From the NCBI RefSeq assembly GCF_016757735.1, contig NZ_CP068439.1, positions 1,798,001 to 1,862,000 on the forward strand: a DNA stretch of 64,000 bases, written 5' to 3'. This DNA comes from Aequorivita iocasae (GTDB lineage Bacteria; Bacteroidota; Bacteroidia; Flavobacteriales; Flavobacteriaceae). Each line of letters opens with the position of its first letter. Positions within the stretch are counted from its first letter, which is position 1. Shown one piece after another: positions 8,271 to 17,322 of the stretch. The position numbers and the translations under genes were made by a program. The notes beneath the pieces are model-generated. The model was not told the DNA's origin. It ran no database searches and was given only the letters and a program-made list of their open reading frames with translations.

Positions 8271-9353
8271 ATGGAAAACAAAAAAGAACTGCGCAATTGG
8301 TTAGATGCCTTTGGGTTAAACCATCCACTTGTAATTGCGGGGCCTTGCAGTGCCGAAACTGAGGAGCAACTGCTGAAAATAGCGCATCAATTGAAGGATA
8401 CAGACACTTCTGTATTGCGCGCTGGCATTTGGAAACCAAGAACTCGCCCGGGTAACTTTGAGGGCGTTGGCGCTTTGGGCCTAAAATGGCTTCAAAAGGC
8501 AAAGCAAGAAACCGGATTGCTCACAACCACTGAAGTTGCAAACGCAAACCACGTAGATTTGGCACTACAGCACGATGTAGATATTTTGTGGATTGGCGCG
8601 CGCACTACGGTTTCGCCTTTTATTGTACAGGAAATTGCAGATGCGGTAAAGGGAACTGATAAAATAGTGTTGGTGAAGAACCCGGTGAACCCAGATTTGG
8701 CGTTGTGGTTGGGTGCTGTGGAACGATTTTATACCGCCGGAATTACCAAGCTTGGGGTAATCCACCGTGGTTTTTCTACTTATGAAAAAACGCGTTATCG
8801 CAACAATCCCGAATGGCAGATTCCTATTGACCTTCAAAACACATTTCCAGATTTACCACTTATTTTGGATCCCTCGCACATTGCGGGCAGACGCGATATT
8901 ATTTTTGACCTTTGCCAAACTGCGCTCGATCTAAACTATGATGGGTTGATGATTGAAACACACTTTGACCCGGACAACGCGTGGAGCGACGCGAAACAGC
9001 AAATCACGCCCCAGGCTTTGGAAAAAATGACGGTGGATCTAAAAATCCGAAAAGTAGAGGGGGACGAGGCAGAGTTCAACAATCAATTAAATACATTGCG
9101 GACTCAGATTGATTTAATAGACGATCAAATCATGGACATGTTGGGCAAGCGGATGAAGATAGTTGACGGAATTGGCGCTTTGAAAAAGAAAAACAATGTT
9201 GCCATTTTACAGGTGAAACGATGGAATGAGGTGCTCGGCAGGATGATTTTGGAAGGCGAACAAAACAAGCTCAGCGAAGAATTTGTTCTAAAAATATACA
9301 AAGCCATTCACCAAGAGTCCATAAATCACCAAAAAAAGATAATAAACGGATAA
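8271..9353 (+). CDS. Bifunctional 3-deoxy-7-phosphoheptulonate synthase / chorismate mutase
   Basis: A 360-residue fusion. The N-terminal part (about 1-260) is a type I-beta DAHP synthase, which condenses phosphoenolpyruvate and erythrose 4-phosphate at the entry of the shikimate pathway. Its motifs are VIAGPCSAE, RAGIWKPRTRPG, WIGARTT, VKNPVN, DPSHIAG and ETHFDP. Residues about 270-355 form an AroQ-class chorismate mutase (LRTQIDLIDDQIMDMLGKRM, then a VKRW segment), which converts chorismate to prephenate and often acts as the feedback-sensing domain. Bacteroidota typically carry the mutase at this C-terminal position. The upstream leader and terminator suggest attenuation. rsgA and dtd follow downstream, a common flavobacterial order; pheA and tyrA are not here. 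Confidence 0.93.
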   Translation: MENKKELRNWLDAFGLNHPLVIAGPCSAETEEQLLKIAHQLKDTDTSVLRAGIWKPRTRPGNFEGVGALGLKWLQKAKQETGLLTTTEVANANHVDLALQHDVDILWIGARTTVSPFIVQEIADAVKGTDKIVLVKNPVNPDLALWLGAVERFYTAGITKLGVIHRGFSTYEKTRYRNNPEWQIPIDLQNTFPDLPLILDPSHIAGRRDIIFDLCQTALDLNYDGLMIETHFDPDNAWSDAKQQITPQALEKMTVDLKIRKVEGDEAEFNNQLNTLRTQIDLIDDQIMDMLGKRMKIVDGIGALKKKNNVAILQVKRWNEVLGRMILEGEQNKLSEEFVLKIYKAIHQESINHQKKIING

Positions 9354-9357
9354 CAAC

Positions 9358-9813
9358 TTATTGTTTAGGTCGCTTAAAGATTAGCCGTGTTATGAATATG
9401 CCTTGGCCGTCCTTTTCGCCTGCATCGCTTTCCACGGCACTGGTTACAAAGGCTAGGTCCCAACCTTCAGCAAGCATCGTATTTATTTTAGAGGTTATAA
9501 GGGCATCGTTAGCTGCAATGTTTTGGAATCGTATTCCGCCGAGATTATAGAAATTAAGAAGTTTGGTTTCGTCGTAATCCTTTACGCGAATTTCTGAGCG
9601 GTCCGCTTTGTTGCGTGAGTTGTCGTCTTCGCTTTGGGTGGTAGTAAATTCTTTATAGTCGCGTTCGCTATTTGTGGAAATCATTCGGGAACGTCCCAAA
9701 CCATTTGGAACAATGGATTCCACAACGGTTACAACGTTCACTTCATATTGCTGCGCTAAAATTTCAGAAGAAATTAGCAACATAAAAACTAAAGGAAGGA
9801 TTATTTTTTTCAT
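9358..9813 (-). CDS. Small secreted protein of unknown function
   Basis: A 151-residue protein with signal peptide MKKIILPLVFMLLISSEILA followed by QQYEVNVVTVVESIVPNGLG. The mature part is polar (SERDYKEFTTTQSEDDNSRN) and ends in a compact segment, INTMLAEGWDLAFVTSAVES then FITRLIFKRPKQ, reminiscent of small DUF4177-like domains; that resemblance is weak. I recognise no family. The frame is open upstream to 10257, but that extension is antisense to rsgA and the signal peptide fixes the start at 9813. It is convergent with the DAHP synthase gene, with a 4-bp gap. Confidence 0.7.
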   Translation of the reverse strand: MKKIILPLVFMLLISSEILAQQYEVNVVTVVESIVPNGLGRSRMISTNSERDYKEFTTTQSEDDNSRNKADRSEIRVKDYDETKLLNFYNLGGIRFQNIAANDALITSKINTMLAEGWDLAFVTSAVESDAGEKDGQGIFITRLIFKRPKQ

Positions 9814-9894
9814 AACAGTATGAATTTGATATTTACCTAAGTAAAAATAATTAATTATGGCAATGTTTGTTTTAATTTTCAGATTTTTGTTACA

Positions 9895-10842
9895 ATGAAA
9901 GGCATCGTCTATAAATCTACTGGCAGTTGGTATTCCGTGAAAGCGGAAAACGGCACATTTTACGATTGCCGTATAAAAGGGAAATTCCGCATTGGCGGTA
10001 TTAAAAGCACAAACCCCGTTGCCGTGGGCGACCACGTAGATTTTGATATTGAAAAAAAAGGCGATGAAACCGTTGGGGTGATAAAACATATTGACGAACG
10101 TGAAAATTACATTATCCGCAAATCTGTAAACCTTTCCAAACAAACCCACATCATTGCTGCGAATATTGACGTCGCTTTTCTTTTGATAACGCTGAACAAC
10201 CCGCCAACATTTACCACTTTTATAGATCGTTTTTTGGTAACTGCGGAGGCCTATCACATTAAAGCTGTGCTCCTTTTCAACAAAATTGACACATACAACG
10301 AAGACGAATTGTTAGAGATTAAATTCCTCGCTGCACTATACCGAAAAATAGGGTATGAGTGTATTGGGATTTCAGCAATAACAGGAAAAAATATTGACAA
10401 GGTAAAAGCGCAAATGCAAGATAAAGTAACGATGTTTTCGGGCCATAGTGGTGTAGGGAAATCTACTTTAATCAACGCAATTGAACCCGACCTGGATTTA
10501 AAAACCTCAAAAATCTCCGAACAACATCTGCAGGGGCAGCACACAACCACTTTTGCAGAAATGTTTGACCTTTCCTTTGGCGGACAAATTATTGATACGC
10601 CCGGAATTAAAGGTTTTGGCGTGGTGGAAATGGACAAGGAAGAGTTGGGGGATTATTTTCCTGAATTTTTTGAACTGAAGGAAAATTGCAAATTCAATAA
10701 CTGCCTTCATTTGGAAGAACCCCATTGCGCGGTAAAGGAAGCTTTGGAAAACGAGGAAATAGCGTGGTCGCGCTATAAAAGTTACCTGCAGATATTGGAA
10801 GGCGAGGAGGATCACTTCAGAAAAGATATTTATGAAAAGTAA
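9895..10842 (+). CDS. rsgA: Ribosome small subunit-dependent GTPase A
   Basis: A 315-residue circularly permuted GTPase that acts late in 30S subunit assembly. The N-terminal OB fold (MKGIVYKSTGSWYSVKAENG) is followed by G4 NKID, then G1 GHSGVGKST, G2 TTTFAEM and G3 DTPGIKGFG, the permuted order that defines RsgA. The C-terminal zinc-binding segment NCKFNNCLHLEEPHC supplies Cys, Cys, His and Cys ligands. Length is normal. It precedes dtd; the 78-bp spacer between them is an unstructured, G-poor A/C/T tract. Confidence 0.96.
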   Translation: MKGIVYKSTGSWYSVKAENGTFYDCRIKGKFRIGGIKSTNPVAVGDHVDFDIEKKGDETVGVIKHIDERENYIIRKSVNLSKQTHIIAANIDVAFLLITLNNPPTFTTFIDRFLVTAEAYHIKAVLLFNKIDTYNEDELLEIKFLAALYRKIGYECIGISAITGKNIDKVKAQMQDKVTMFSGHSGVGKSTLINAIEPDLDLKTSKISEQHLQGQHTTTFAEMFDLSFGGQIIDTPGIKGFGVVEMDKEELGDYFPEFFELKENCKFNNCLHLEEPHCAVKEALENEEIAWSRYKSYLQILEGEEDHFRKDIYEK

Positions 10843-10920
10843 AATTCCAAACCACAAGCACCAAATACCAAAATTCCACTAATCTAACTATCCAACAATC
10901 TAAAAATCCAACGATACAAA

Positions 10921-11373
10921 ATGCGCGTTTTAATCCAAAGAGTAAAAAAAGCATCTGTTACCATTGAGGGAGAAATATTTTCGGAAATAAATCAGGGCTT
11001 ACTTATTTTGTTGGGAATTGAAACGGAGGACTCCCAAGAAGACATTGACTGGTTAGCAGGTAAAATTGCCCGTTTGCGGATTTTTTCGGATGAAAACGAT
11101 GCGATGAATCTTTCGGTACAAGATGTAGGAGGGGATTGCTTGGTCGTTAGTCAATTTACGCTTCACGCCAGCACCAAAAAAGGAAACCGTCCCTCATTCA
11201 TAAATGCCGCAAAACCCGAAACTGCTATTCCACTCTATGAAAAGTTTGTGCTTCAGCTTGAAAATGAGACAAATAGAAATATAAAAACTGGGAACTTCGG
11301 AGCTATGATGGATGTTGCTTTAATAAACGACGGCCCGGTGACAATTTGGATGGATTCAAAAAAAAGAGAATAA
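10921..11373 (+). CDS. dtd: D-aminoacyl-tRNA deacylase
   Basis: A 150-residue cytoplasmic enzyme that hydrolyses D-aminoacyl-tRNAs (and Gly-tRNA-Ala) as translational quality control. The start MRVLIQRVKKASVTI is the family signature, SQFTLHAST carries the catalytic-site Gln/Thr motif, and NDGPVTIWMDS holds the cross-subunit Gly-Pro motif that excludes L-substrates. Full length. It follows rsgA on the same strand and precedes an unrelated exported protein. Confidence 0.96.
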   Translation: MRVLIQRVKKASVTIEGEIFSEINQGLLILLGIETEDSQEDIDWLAGKIARLRIFSDENDAMNLSVQDVGGDCLVVSQFTLHASTKKGNRPSFINAAKPETAIPLYEKFVLQLENETNRNIKTGNFGAMMDVALINDGPVTIWMDSKKRE

Positions 11374-11435
11374 CTCTTTAACTTTTTTTTAACCTTTCGG
11401 AATTTTTATATATTGCCAAGCAATAAATAAACTTT

Positions 11436-13334
11436 ATGAAAAAGATTTTTTGCTTGGCAATTCTATTTTGCTCAGCTCATATATTTTCCCAAACCAATTA
11501 TTCTATAGCATCTATTTCCAAGGAACTTACTGAATATTCCAACAGTGTACTTATTGATGAATTGGTTGAGATTGATGTTACCAATTACAATAAATTAGAG
11601 CAGAAAAATCACCGCGTGGTAGCTGTGCTTAATAAATTGGGCGATGGCGATACGCGGCTCTATGAATTTTACGATGAAAATTCACGCGTAAAAGATATTG
11701 AGGTAAGAATATACAATGCTTCGGGTAAGCAAATAGAGCATTTTAAAAAAAAGGATTTTATGGATGTGAGCCGTACGGGCATCAGTATTTATAGTGATGA
11801 CCGTATGTTGGGCGTAAATTACACCCCCACTACATACCCATATATTGTGGTTTTTGACAGTGAAACAGAAACGGGTGATACCGCTTTTTTAAGCTCTTGG
11901 GTTCCGTTAAATGGGTATGCGGAAAGTACCCAAAAGAGTGTAATGAAAATAAAATATGATCCAGCGAACAAGCCAAAATACAAACCACAAAATTTGGAAG
12001 GTTTTGATATCTCAATTTCTGAAACACCTGAAGAATTAATCTTTTCAGCTACAAATCTTGCGGCAATTCGCTATGAGGAGCACAGCGTATCGATGAGTAA
12101 AATATTCCCTGTAGTTTATGTATCGCTAAACAACTTTAAATTAAAAGGAACTGCCGGCTCGGGTAAGGATTGGCAGCAATTTGGAAGTTGGATGAATAAA
12201 AGTTTACTTTCTGATGTTAGCGATCTTCCCGAAGGTACTGTGGCACGCGTTAAAAGTCTTGTGGCAAATGAAACAACCAACGAAGGTAAAGCGCGAAAGA
12301 TATATCAATTTGTACAAGATAAGGTTCGCTATGTAAGCATTAATATAGGCATTGGTGGGTGGAAACCGATGCTTGCCTCTGAAGTAGATAAGTTGAGCTA
12401 TGGCGATTGCAAAGCATTAACAAACTACACCAAAGTACTACTTGATGCCGTGGGCGTTCCATCGTACTATACAATTGTATACGGCGATGAAACAGAGTGG
12501 GATATTATGGAAGATTTTTCTTCCATTCAAGGAAATCATATCATTTTAGGAATACCTAATAATGATGAAATAACATGGTTGGAATGTACCAGCCAAGATA
12601 CGCCCTATGGCTATATTGGTAATTTTACTGACGATAGGGATGTGCTAATATTAACACCAGAAGGCGGTAAAATAGCCCATACCAAAATTTATGAAACTGA
12701 AGAAAACACAAGAGAGAATATTTCAAAAGTAAAAGTAGATGCAGCTGGCAACGTAGTGGCAAATTTTAAAAGTGTATCAAAAGGGCTGCAGTATGATGGA
12801 AAATATTTACTTCCCAAACAAAAACAGGAGGATATAGACCAGTACTACAAAAAGAAATGGAGCTACATCAATGGTTTCTCGATTGCGGATGTACAATTCA
12901 ATAACGATAGGGAAACTGTGGTTTTTGAAGAAGAATTGGCGCTCAATATTCCAAATTATGCAAATCCGGTAGGCAATGATTATCTTTTTTGTGCTAATAT
13001 TTTCAACCAAAACCAGCACATTCCACCGCGAATTGAAAACCGCAAACAAAACCTATACATTGATAACGGATACATCCATACTGATTCCGTTGAAATTGAA
13101 ATACCTGAAAACTTTGAAGTAGATGGCCTTCCGGAAGAAACTATACTGGAAACCAAGTTTGGAACCTATCAAATGGGTTTCAGCAATGCTGATGATAAAT
13201 TGATATATACTCGCAGAATACTTATAAAAAAAGGGGAATATCCTCCTTCAGAATATGAAAATTACCGTGATTTTCTTAGGAATATCGCCCGTTTGGACAA
13301 AACAAAAATACTTTTAAAACAAAATGTACAATAA
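11436..13334 (+). CDS. DUF3857 and transglutaminase-like domain exported protein
   Basis: A 632-residue protein with signal peptide MKKIFCLAILFCSAHIFSQ. Residues about 55-200 look like the DUF3857 beta domain, and about 280-400 form a transglutaminase-like core with YGDCKALTNY (catalytic-type Cys) and GNHIILGI (His). A DUF3858-like C-terminal beta domain follows. Such proteins are common and usually uncharacterised in Bacteroidota. It is followed by a second, similar protein with a 13-bp gap to that gene's likely start, so the two are probably co-expressed envelope proteins. Protease, peptide-crosslinking and peptidoglycan-related roles are all possible. Confidence 0.75.
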   Translation: MKKIFCLAILFCSAHIFSQTNYSIASISKELTEYSNSVLIDELVEIDVTNYNKLEQKNHRVVAVLNKLGDGDTRLYEFYDENSRVKDIEVRIYNASGKQIEHFKKKDFMDVSRTGISIYSDDRMLGVNYTPTTYPYIVVFDSETETGDTAFLSSWVPLNGYAESTQKSVMKIKYDPANKPKYKPQNLEGFDISISETPEELIFSATNLAAIRYEEHSVSMSKIFPVVYVSLNNFKLKGTAGSGKDWQQFGSWMNKSLLSDVSDLPEGTVARVKSLVANETTNEGKARKIYQFVQDKVRYVSINIGIGGWKPMLASEVDKLSYGDCKALTNYTKVLLDAVGVPSYYTIVYGDETEWDIMEDFSSIQGNHIILGIPNNDEITWLECTSQDTPYGYIGNFTDDRDVLILTPEGGKIAHTKIYETEENTRENISKVKVDAAGNVVANFKSVSKGLQYDGKYLLPKQKQEDIDQYYKKKWSYINGFSIADVQFNNDRETVVFEEELALNIPNYANPVGNDYLFCANIFNQNQHIPPRIENRKQNLYIDNGYIHTDSVEIEIPENFEVDGLPEETILETKFGTYQMGFSNADDKLIYTRRILIKKGEYPPSEYENYRDFLRNIARLDKTKILLKQNVQ

Positions 13335-13347
13335 ACATCTCTACCCA

Positions 13348-15366
13348 ATGAAACCAAGTTTACTTACCCTGATTGCAATTTTGTGCTTTTTTGGCACATC
13401 GGTAGCCCAAAACTATAAATTTGGAAAAGTCTCCAAGGAAGAACTGCTCCAAAAAGAACATCCCTCAGAACCATCGGCAGAAGCTGCAATTTTATATAGG
13501 GAAACGCATTCAAATTTTGAGTATTCAAGTGACTCTGGATTTTATATGGTTACAGATGTTTTTGAACGTATTAAAATCTACAATAAAGAAGGCTTTGATT
13601 GGGCTACAAAAGAAGTTGATCTGTACCAAGGTAGCTCAGGCAAGGACGAAATTTCAGGATTAAAAGCTTATACCTATCATTTGGGAGCCAATGAAAAAAT
13701 TGAAGAAATAAAACTTAAAAGTGAAGGGATTTTTGAAGAGAAAACTAACAAATATATCCATAAGGTAAGATTCACTATGCCAGATGTAAAAGAAGGGTGT
13801 ATCATAGAATATAAATACACCATCAAATCACCTTTTATAAGCAATATTGATGAGTTCCGTTTTCAGGAAACCATTCCTGTTGAGAATGTGGAGGTACGTT
13901 TTGCTTCTCCAGAATATTTCGTTTTTAAAACACACCAAAAAGGGTGGGTTCCCTATAAAGTGGATAAGGATAGAAGAGACCGTACAATTTCATTATCAAA
14001 CGCACGCTCCGAGTTTGATAAATACGGAAACATGGTAAACAAAGGAGGCGCAAGAGAAGTAAAGTTAAAAGAGGATATATATTTAATAAAACTGAGCAAT
14101 GTTCCCGCAATGAAGGAAGAAGCATATGTAGGTAATATTGATAATTACTCCACCAGCCTTAAGTTTGAGTTGAGCTATGTTGATTTTCCGGGGAGTCCGT
14201 TGGACACCTACTCCACTACATGGGAAGATGTTTCAAAAGGCATCTATCAAGTAGACTCTTTTGGAGACGAACTGGCCCGAGACAATTATTTTGAGGACGA
14301 TTTAAATAATCTATTAAAGGGCGTCAGCAATCCCGAAGAAAAAGTGAGCCGTATATTTTCATATGTGTTAAATAAAATGACTTGGAATAATAATACAAGT
14401 TATTACACAAATGAAGGCGTTAAGGAAGCTTATAAAAAAGGGTCCGGAAATGTAGCCGATATTAATCTGATGCTTGTGGCTATGTTGCGCAAAGCAAATT
14501 TGAATGCCGATCCTGTTCTAGTAAGCACCAAGAATCACGGAATGCCTTTGTTCCCAACACGCAATGGTTTTAACTATGTAATTGCAGGGGTAGAACTTCC
14601 GCAAGGGGTTTTACTGCTCGACGCAACCAATAAAAATGCAGAAATAGGTGTTTTAAGACCCAGCATAATGAACTGGCAAGGAAGAATTATAAAGAAAGAC
14701 GGCTCTTCGGGCTGGGTTTCCTTGACGCCCCAAACCCCCGCAGTAAAGAGCGCAATGGTAAATGCTGAAATTAAATCAAATATGTCCGTTACTGGAAAGG
14801 CGCAAACCAGGTTCACGGGCAATTACGCTTTATATTACAGAACAGAATATAAAAGCTTAAATGAAGATGCTCAGCGCAAAGCGATAGAAAAAAACAGTAA
14901 TCAAGCAGAACTTTCTGCACTGCATTTTGAAAATCTAGAAACTGTGGGAAAACCCGTTTCACTGAATTATGATTTCGAATCTATTGATGCAGTAGAAGAT
15001 GTGGCGGGCAAGCTATATTTTTCGCCCATGGTTTTTATGGCAACCAAAGAGAGTCCATTTAAGCCCGAAACTCGCGACTATCCTATTGATTTTGGTTATC
15101 CTATGAAAGATCGTTACATTATAAACATTACAGTACCCGAAGGATACAAAGTGGAATCTATGCCGGAAAATGCAGTATTCAACTTAGGTGAAAATACTGG
15201 GAGCTATCGTTATTTAATATCCCAAATGGGCAACAAGCTACAGTTATCTGTAGAGTTTTCCATAAACAAATCTTTCATCGCCGCTGATGAATATGGTAAT
15301 TTGAAAAAATTCTTTGAACTTTTAATAGCTAAGGAAAACGAAAAAGTTGTACTTTCAAAGGCATAA
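13348..15366 (+). CDS. DUF3857/transglutaminase-like exported protein, second of the pair
   Basis: A 672-residue protein with signal peptide MKPSLLTLIAILCFFGTSVAQ. It has the same layout as its upstream neighbour: an N-terminal DUF3857-like beta region and a central helical region (VSRIFSYVLNKMTWNNN). At the expected place it reads GNVADINLMLVAMLRKAN, without the YGDCKA cysteine, and KNHGMPLF replaces the His motif. The Cys nucleophile therefore appears lost, and the protein may be non-catalytic. The ATG at 13348 starts the signal peptide; an ATG at 13324 overlaps the upstream stop. Its stop overlaps the next start (ATAATG). Confidence 0.7.
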   Translation: MKPSLLTLIAILCFFGTSVAQNYKFGKVSKEELLQKEHPSEPSAEAAILYRETHSNFEYSSDSGFYMVTDVFERIKIYNKEGFDWATKEVDLYQGSSGKDEISGLKAYTYHLGANEKIEEIKLKSEGIFEEKTNKYIHKVRFTMPDVKEGCIIEYKYTIKSPFISNIDEFRFQETIPVENVEVRFASPEYFVFKTHQKGWVPYKVDKDRRDRTISLSNARSEFDKYGNMVNKGGAREVKLKEDIYLIKLSNVPAMKEEAYVGNIDNYSTSLKFELSYVDFPGSPLDTYSTTWEDVSKGIYQVDSFGDELARDNYFEDDLNNLLKGVSNPEEKVSRIFSYVLNKMTWNNNTSYYTNEGVKEAYKKGSGNVADINLMLVAMLRKANLNADPVLVSTKNHGMPLFPTRNGFNYVIAGVELPQGVLLLDATNKNAEIGVLRPSIMNWQGRIIKKDGSSGWVSLTPQTPAVKSAMVNAEIKSNMSVTGKAQTRFTGNYALYYRTEYKSLNEDAQRKAIEKNSNQAELSALHFENLETVGKPVSLNYDFESIDAVEDVAGKLYFSPMVFMATKESPFKPETRDYPIDFGYPMKDRYIINITVPEGYKVESMPENAVFNLGENTGSYRYLISQMGNKLQLSVEFSINKSFIAADEYGNLKKFFELLIAKENEKVVLSKA

Positions 15367-15692
15367 TGGATATTAAAAACGCACAACAGGTAGTAGATAA
15401 TTGGATAAAACAGCATGGAGTTCGCTATTTTAACGAACTTACCAATATGGCGCAGCTCACTGAAGAAGTTGGTGAAGTAGCACGTATCATAGCACGCCGC
15501 TATGGCGAACAAAGTGAAAAGGAAACCGACAAAACCAAAGATCTGGGAGAAGAGCTTGCCGATGTTATTTTTGTGGTACTCTGCCTTGCAAACCAAACTG
15601 GGGTTGATCTTGAAAAAGCCTTTCAGGAAAAACTGGACCTAAAGGCCAAACGCGACCACGATCGGCACCATAATAACGATAAACTGAAATAA
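15366..15692 (+). CDS. MazG-like nucleotide pyrophosphohydrolase
   Basis: A 108-residue all-alpha NTP pyrophosphatase. TEEVGEVARIIARRYGEQ and DLGEELADVIFVVLCLAN give the paired ExxE and ExxD metal-binding motifs of the MazG/dUTPase-like superfamily. It probably hydrolyses non-canonical or excess (d)NTPs; the exact substrate cannot be read from sequence. The ATG overlaps the preceding TAA by one base, so translation is likely coupled. It continues into a small membrane protein and aroA. Confidence 0.88.
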   Translation: MDIKNAQQVVDNWIKQHGVRYFNELTNMAQLTEEVGEVARIIARRYGEQSEKETDKTKDLGEELADVIFVVLCLANQTGVDLEKAFQEKLDLKAKRDHDRHHNNDKLK

Positions 15693-15935
15693 ATGTTCAA
15701 AAAAGTTATAAATACAAAGGGCTTTTGGAAATCGGTGTTTGCGCTTGCCATTGCTTTCGTGGTGCTTTTTTCACTTATTAAATGGGCCATAGAAGGTTTT
15801 GAAATAGCTTATTTCACCGAACAAAACCCGGTACTATTTTTCCTCACCCTTTTTGTAGCGGGGTTTGTTTATGGTTTTTTTGTCACTTTCGGAAAATTTA
15901 GAGCAAAGCTTAAGGAAAAGGATTCTGGGCAATGA
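15693..15935 (+). CDS. Small two-helix membrane protein
   Basis: An 80-residue protein with two hydrophobic segments, about 12-34 (SVFALAIAFVVLFSLIKWAI) and about 46-66 (PVLFFLTLFVAGFVYGFFVT), and a basic, lysine-rich C-terminus. It begins directly after the pyrophosphohydrolase stop codon and overlaps the aroA start by 4 bp, which supports real translation. I recognise no named family. Similar short proteins are found beside aroA in other Flavobacteriia, to my recollection, but function is unknown. Confidence 0.75.
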   Translation: MFKKVINTKGFWKSVFALAIAFVVLFSLIKWAIEGFEIAYFTEQNPVLFFLTLFVAGFVYGFFVTFGKFRAKLKEKDSGQ

Positions 15936-17176
15936 AAGCCATTCTAAAACGTGGAGAGCTTCCTTCGGAAAATATAAAAATCAATATCGGCGGTTCAAAA
16001 AGCGAATCGAACCGCCTATTGATCCTTCAGGCACAATTTCCAAATATTTCTATTGAAAATCTATCGGAAAGTGACGATTCTACAGTACTCAAAAAGGCAT
16101 TGAACGTCATAAACGGAACGGTGGATGTGCACCATGCCGGCACCGCCATGCGTTTCTTGACGGCTTACTTTGCTGCAAAGGAGGGCGCGGCTATATTGCT
16201 CACCGGTAGCCAGCGTATGCAGCAACGCCCCATAGGTATTTTGGTGGAAGCACTCAGAAATTTGGGCGCTGATATTGCATTTGTTAAAAATGAAGGTTTC
16301 CCGCCTCTAAAAATAAAGGGAAAAAAACTTTTGAAAACTGAGGTAACCATCAAAGCAAACGTGAGCAGTCAGTATATTTCTGCATTGATGCTCATGGCGC
16401 CCATGTTGCCCCATGGGTTGAAAATTGTTTTAGACGGTAATACCACTTCCGTACCTTATATTGAAATGACCCTTTCACTGTTGAAAAAAATTGGAATTGA
16501 AAGCAGTTTTGCCAATAATGAAATCGTGGTTTCCGCTGCAAAAAATGTTGAAAAACAGTCTTTAATTGTGGAATCTGATTGGAGCTCAGCCTCTTATTTT
16601 TATAGTTTGGTTGCGCTTTCCGAAAGTCTTCAAGTCACATTAGGCAGCTTTTCAAGAGAAAGTTTACAGGGAGATGCCGCTTTGGCGCAACTCTATAATT
16701 CATTGGGCGTAGAAACGGTTTTTAATGCTTCTGAAAAAACCATATCACTTGTAAAAAAAGACATTCCCCTGCCAGATTCCTTGTTGCTCGATCTTTCTAA
16801 TACACCAGATTTGGCGCAAACTATTGCCGTAAGTTGTTTTGGTTTGGGAATAAGTTGTAGGCTGACGGGACTCCACACCTTAAAAATTAAGGAAACTGAC
16901 AGACTCTTGGCATTGAAAACTGAACTGGAAAAATTGGGCGCTACGGTTCAGATTGATGAAAATTCACTAAGTCTCGAAAAAACATCGCAGATTTATTTAA
17001 ATAAAACTATTGAAACGTATCAAGACCACCGAATGGCGATGGCTTTTGCACCCCTGGCTTTAAGAACGGAGCTTACCATTCAAAACGCTGAAGTAGTTTC
17101 AAAATCGTACCCAAATTTCTGGAAAGACCTTCAAAAAATTGGGGTGGTATGTGAGTTGGGCAGTTCCGCAAAATAG
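15932..17176 (+). CDS. aroA: 3-phosphoshikimate 1-carboxyvinyltransferase (EPSP synthase)
   Basis: A 414-residue enzyme joining phosphoenolpyruvate to shikimate 3-phosphate, the sixth shikimate-pathway step. GGSKSESNRLLIL is the N-terminal substrate motif, HAGTAMRFLTAYFA the phosphoenolpyruvate-binding loop, QRPIGILVEALRNLGA the glyphosate-site region, and KIKETDRLLALKTELEKLGA with YQDHRMAMA the C-terminal signatures. It is slightly shorter than the usual 425-430 residues. Together with the DAHP synthase at 8.3 kb it makes this stretch an aromatic biosynthesis neighbourhood. No terminator is visible after it. Confidence 0.95.
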   Translation: MKAILKRGELPSENIKINIGGSKSESNRLLILQAQFPNISIENLSESDDSTVLKKALNVINGTVDVHHAGTAMRFLTAYFAAKEGAAILLTGSQRMQQRPIGILVEALRNLGADIAFVKNEGFPPLKIKGKKLLKTEVTIKANVSSQYISALMLMAPMLPHGLKIVLDGNTTSVPYIEMTLSLLKKIGIESSFANNEIVVSAAKNVEKQSLIVESDWSSASYFYSLVALSESLQVTLGSFSRESLQGDAALAQLYNSLGVETVFNASEKTISLVKKDIPLPDSLLLDLSNTPDLAQTIAVSCFGLGISCRLTGLHTLKIKETDRLLALKTELEKLGATVQIDENSLSLEKTSQIYLNKTIETYQDHRMAMAFAPLALRTELTIQNAEVVSKSYPNFWKDLQKIGVVCELGSSAK

Positions 17177-17258
17177 AATTTTTGCTTTCCAAACATCTTC
17201 CATATCCCGCATCCTGTACTCATCGCAAAACATTTCCAAATAATAAACCTTCATTTAC

Positions 17259-17290
17259 TTGACAACGCCTGTTTTGAGGTTGTATATTTG
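17259..17290 (+). promoter_or_regulatory. Promoter upstream of queA
   Basis: TTG (17259-17261) and TATATTTG (17283-17290) are separated by 21 bases and match the Bacteroidota -33/-7 promoter consensus. The predicted start site leaves a 5' UTR of about 25-30 bases before the ATG at 17323. Confidence 0.7.
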
Positions 17291-17322
17291 CAGCCTTTTA
17301 AAATCTAAAGACACAACGCATT

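Noticed and set aside
9814-10257. N-terminal extension of the 9358-9813 protein (open frame to 10257)
   Set aside because: It is antisense to rsgA, and the signal peptide begins at 9813, so the longer frame is accidental.
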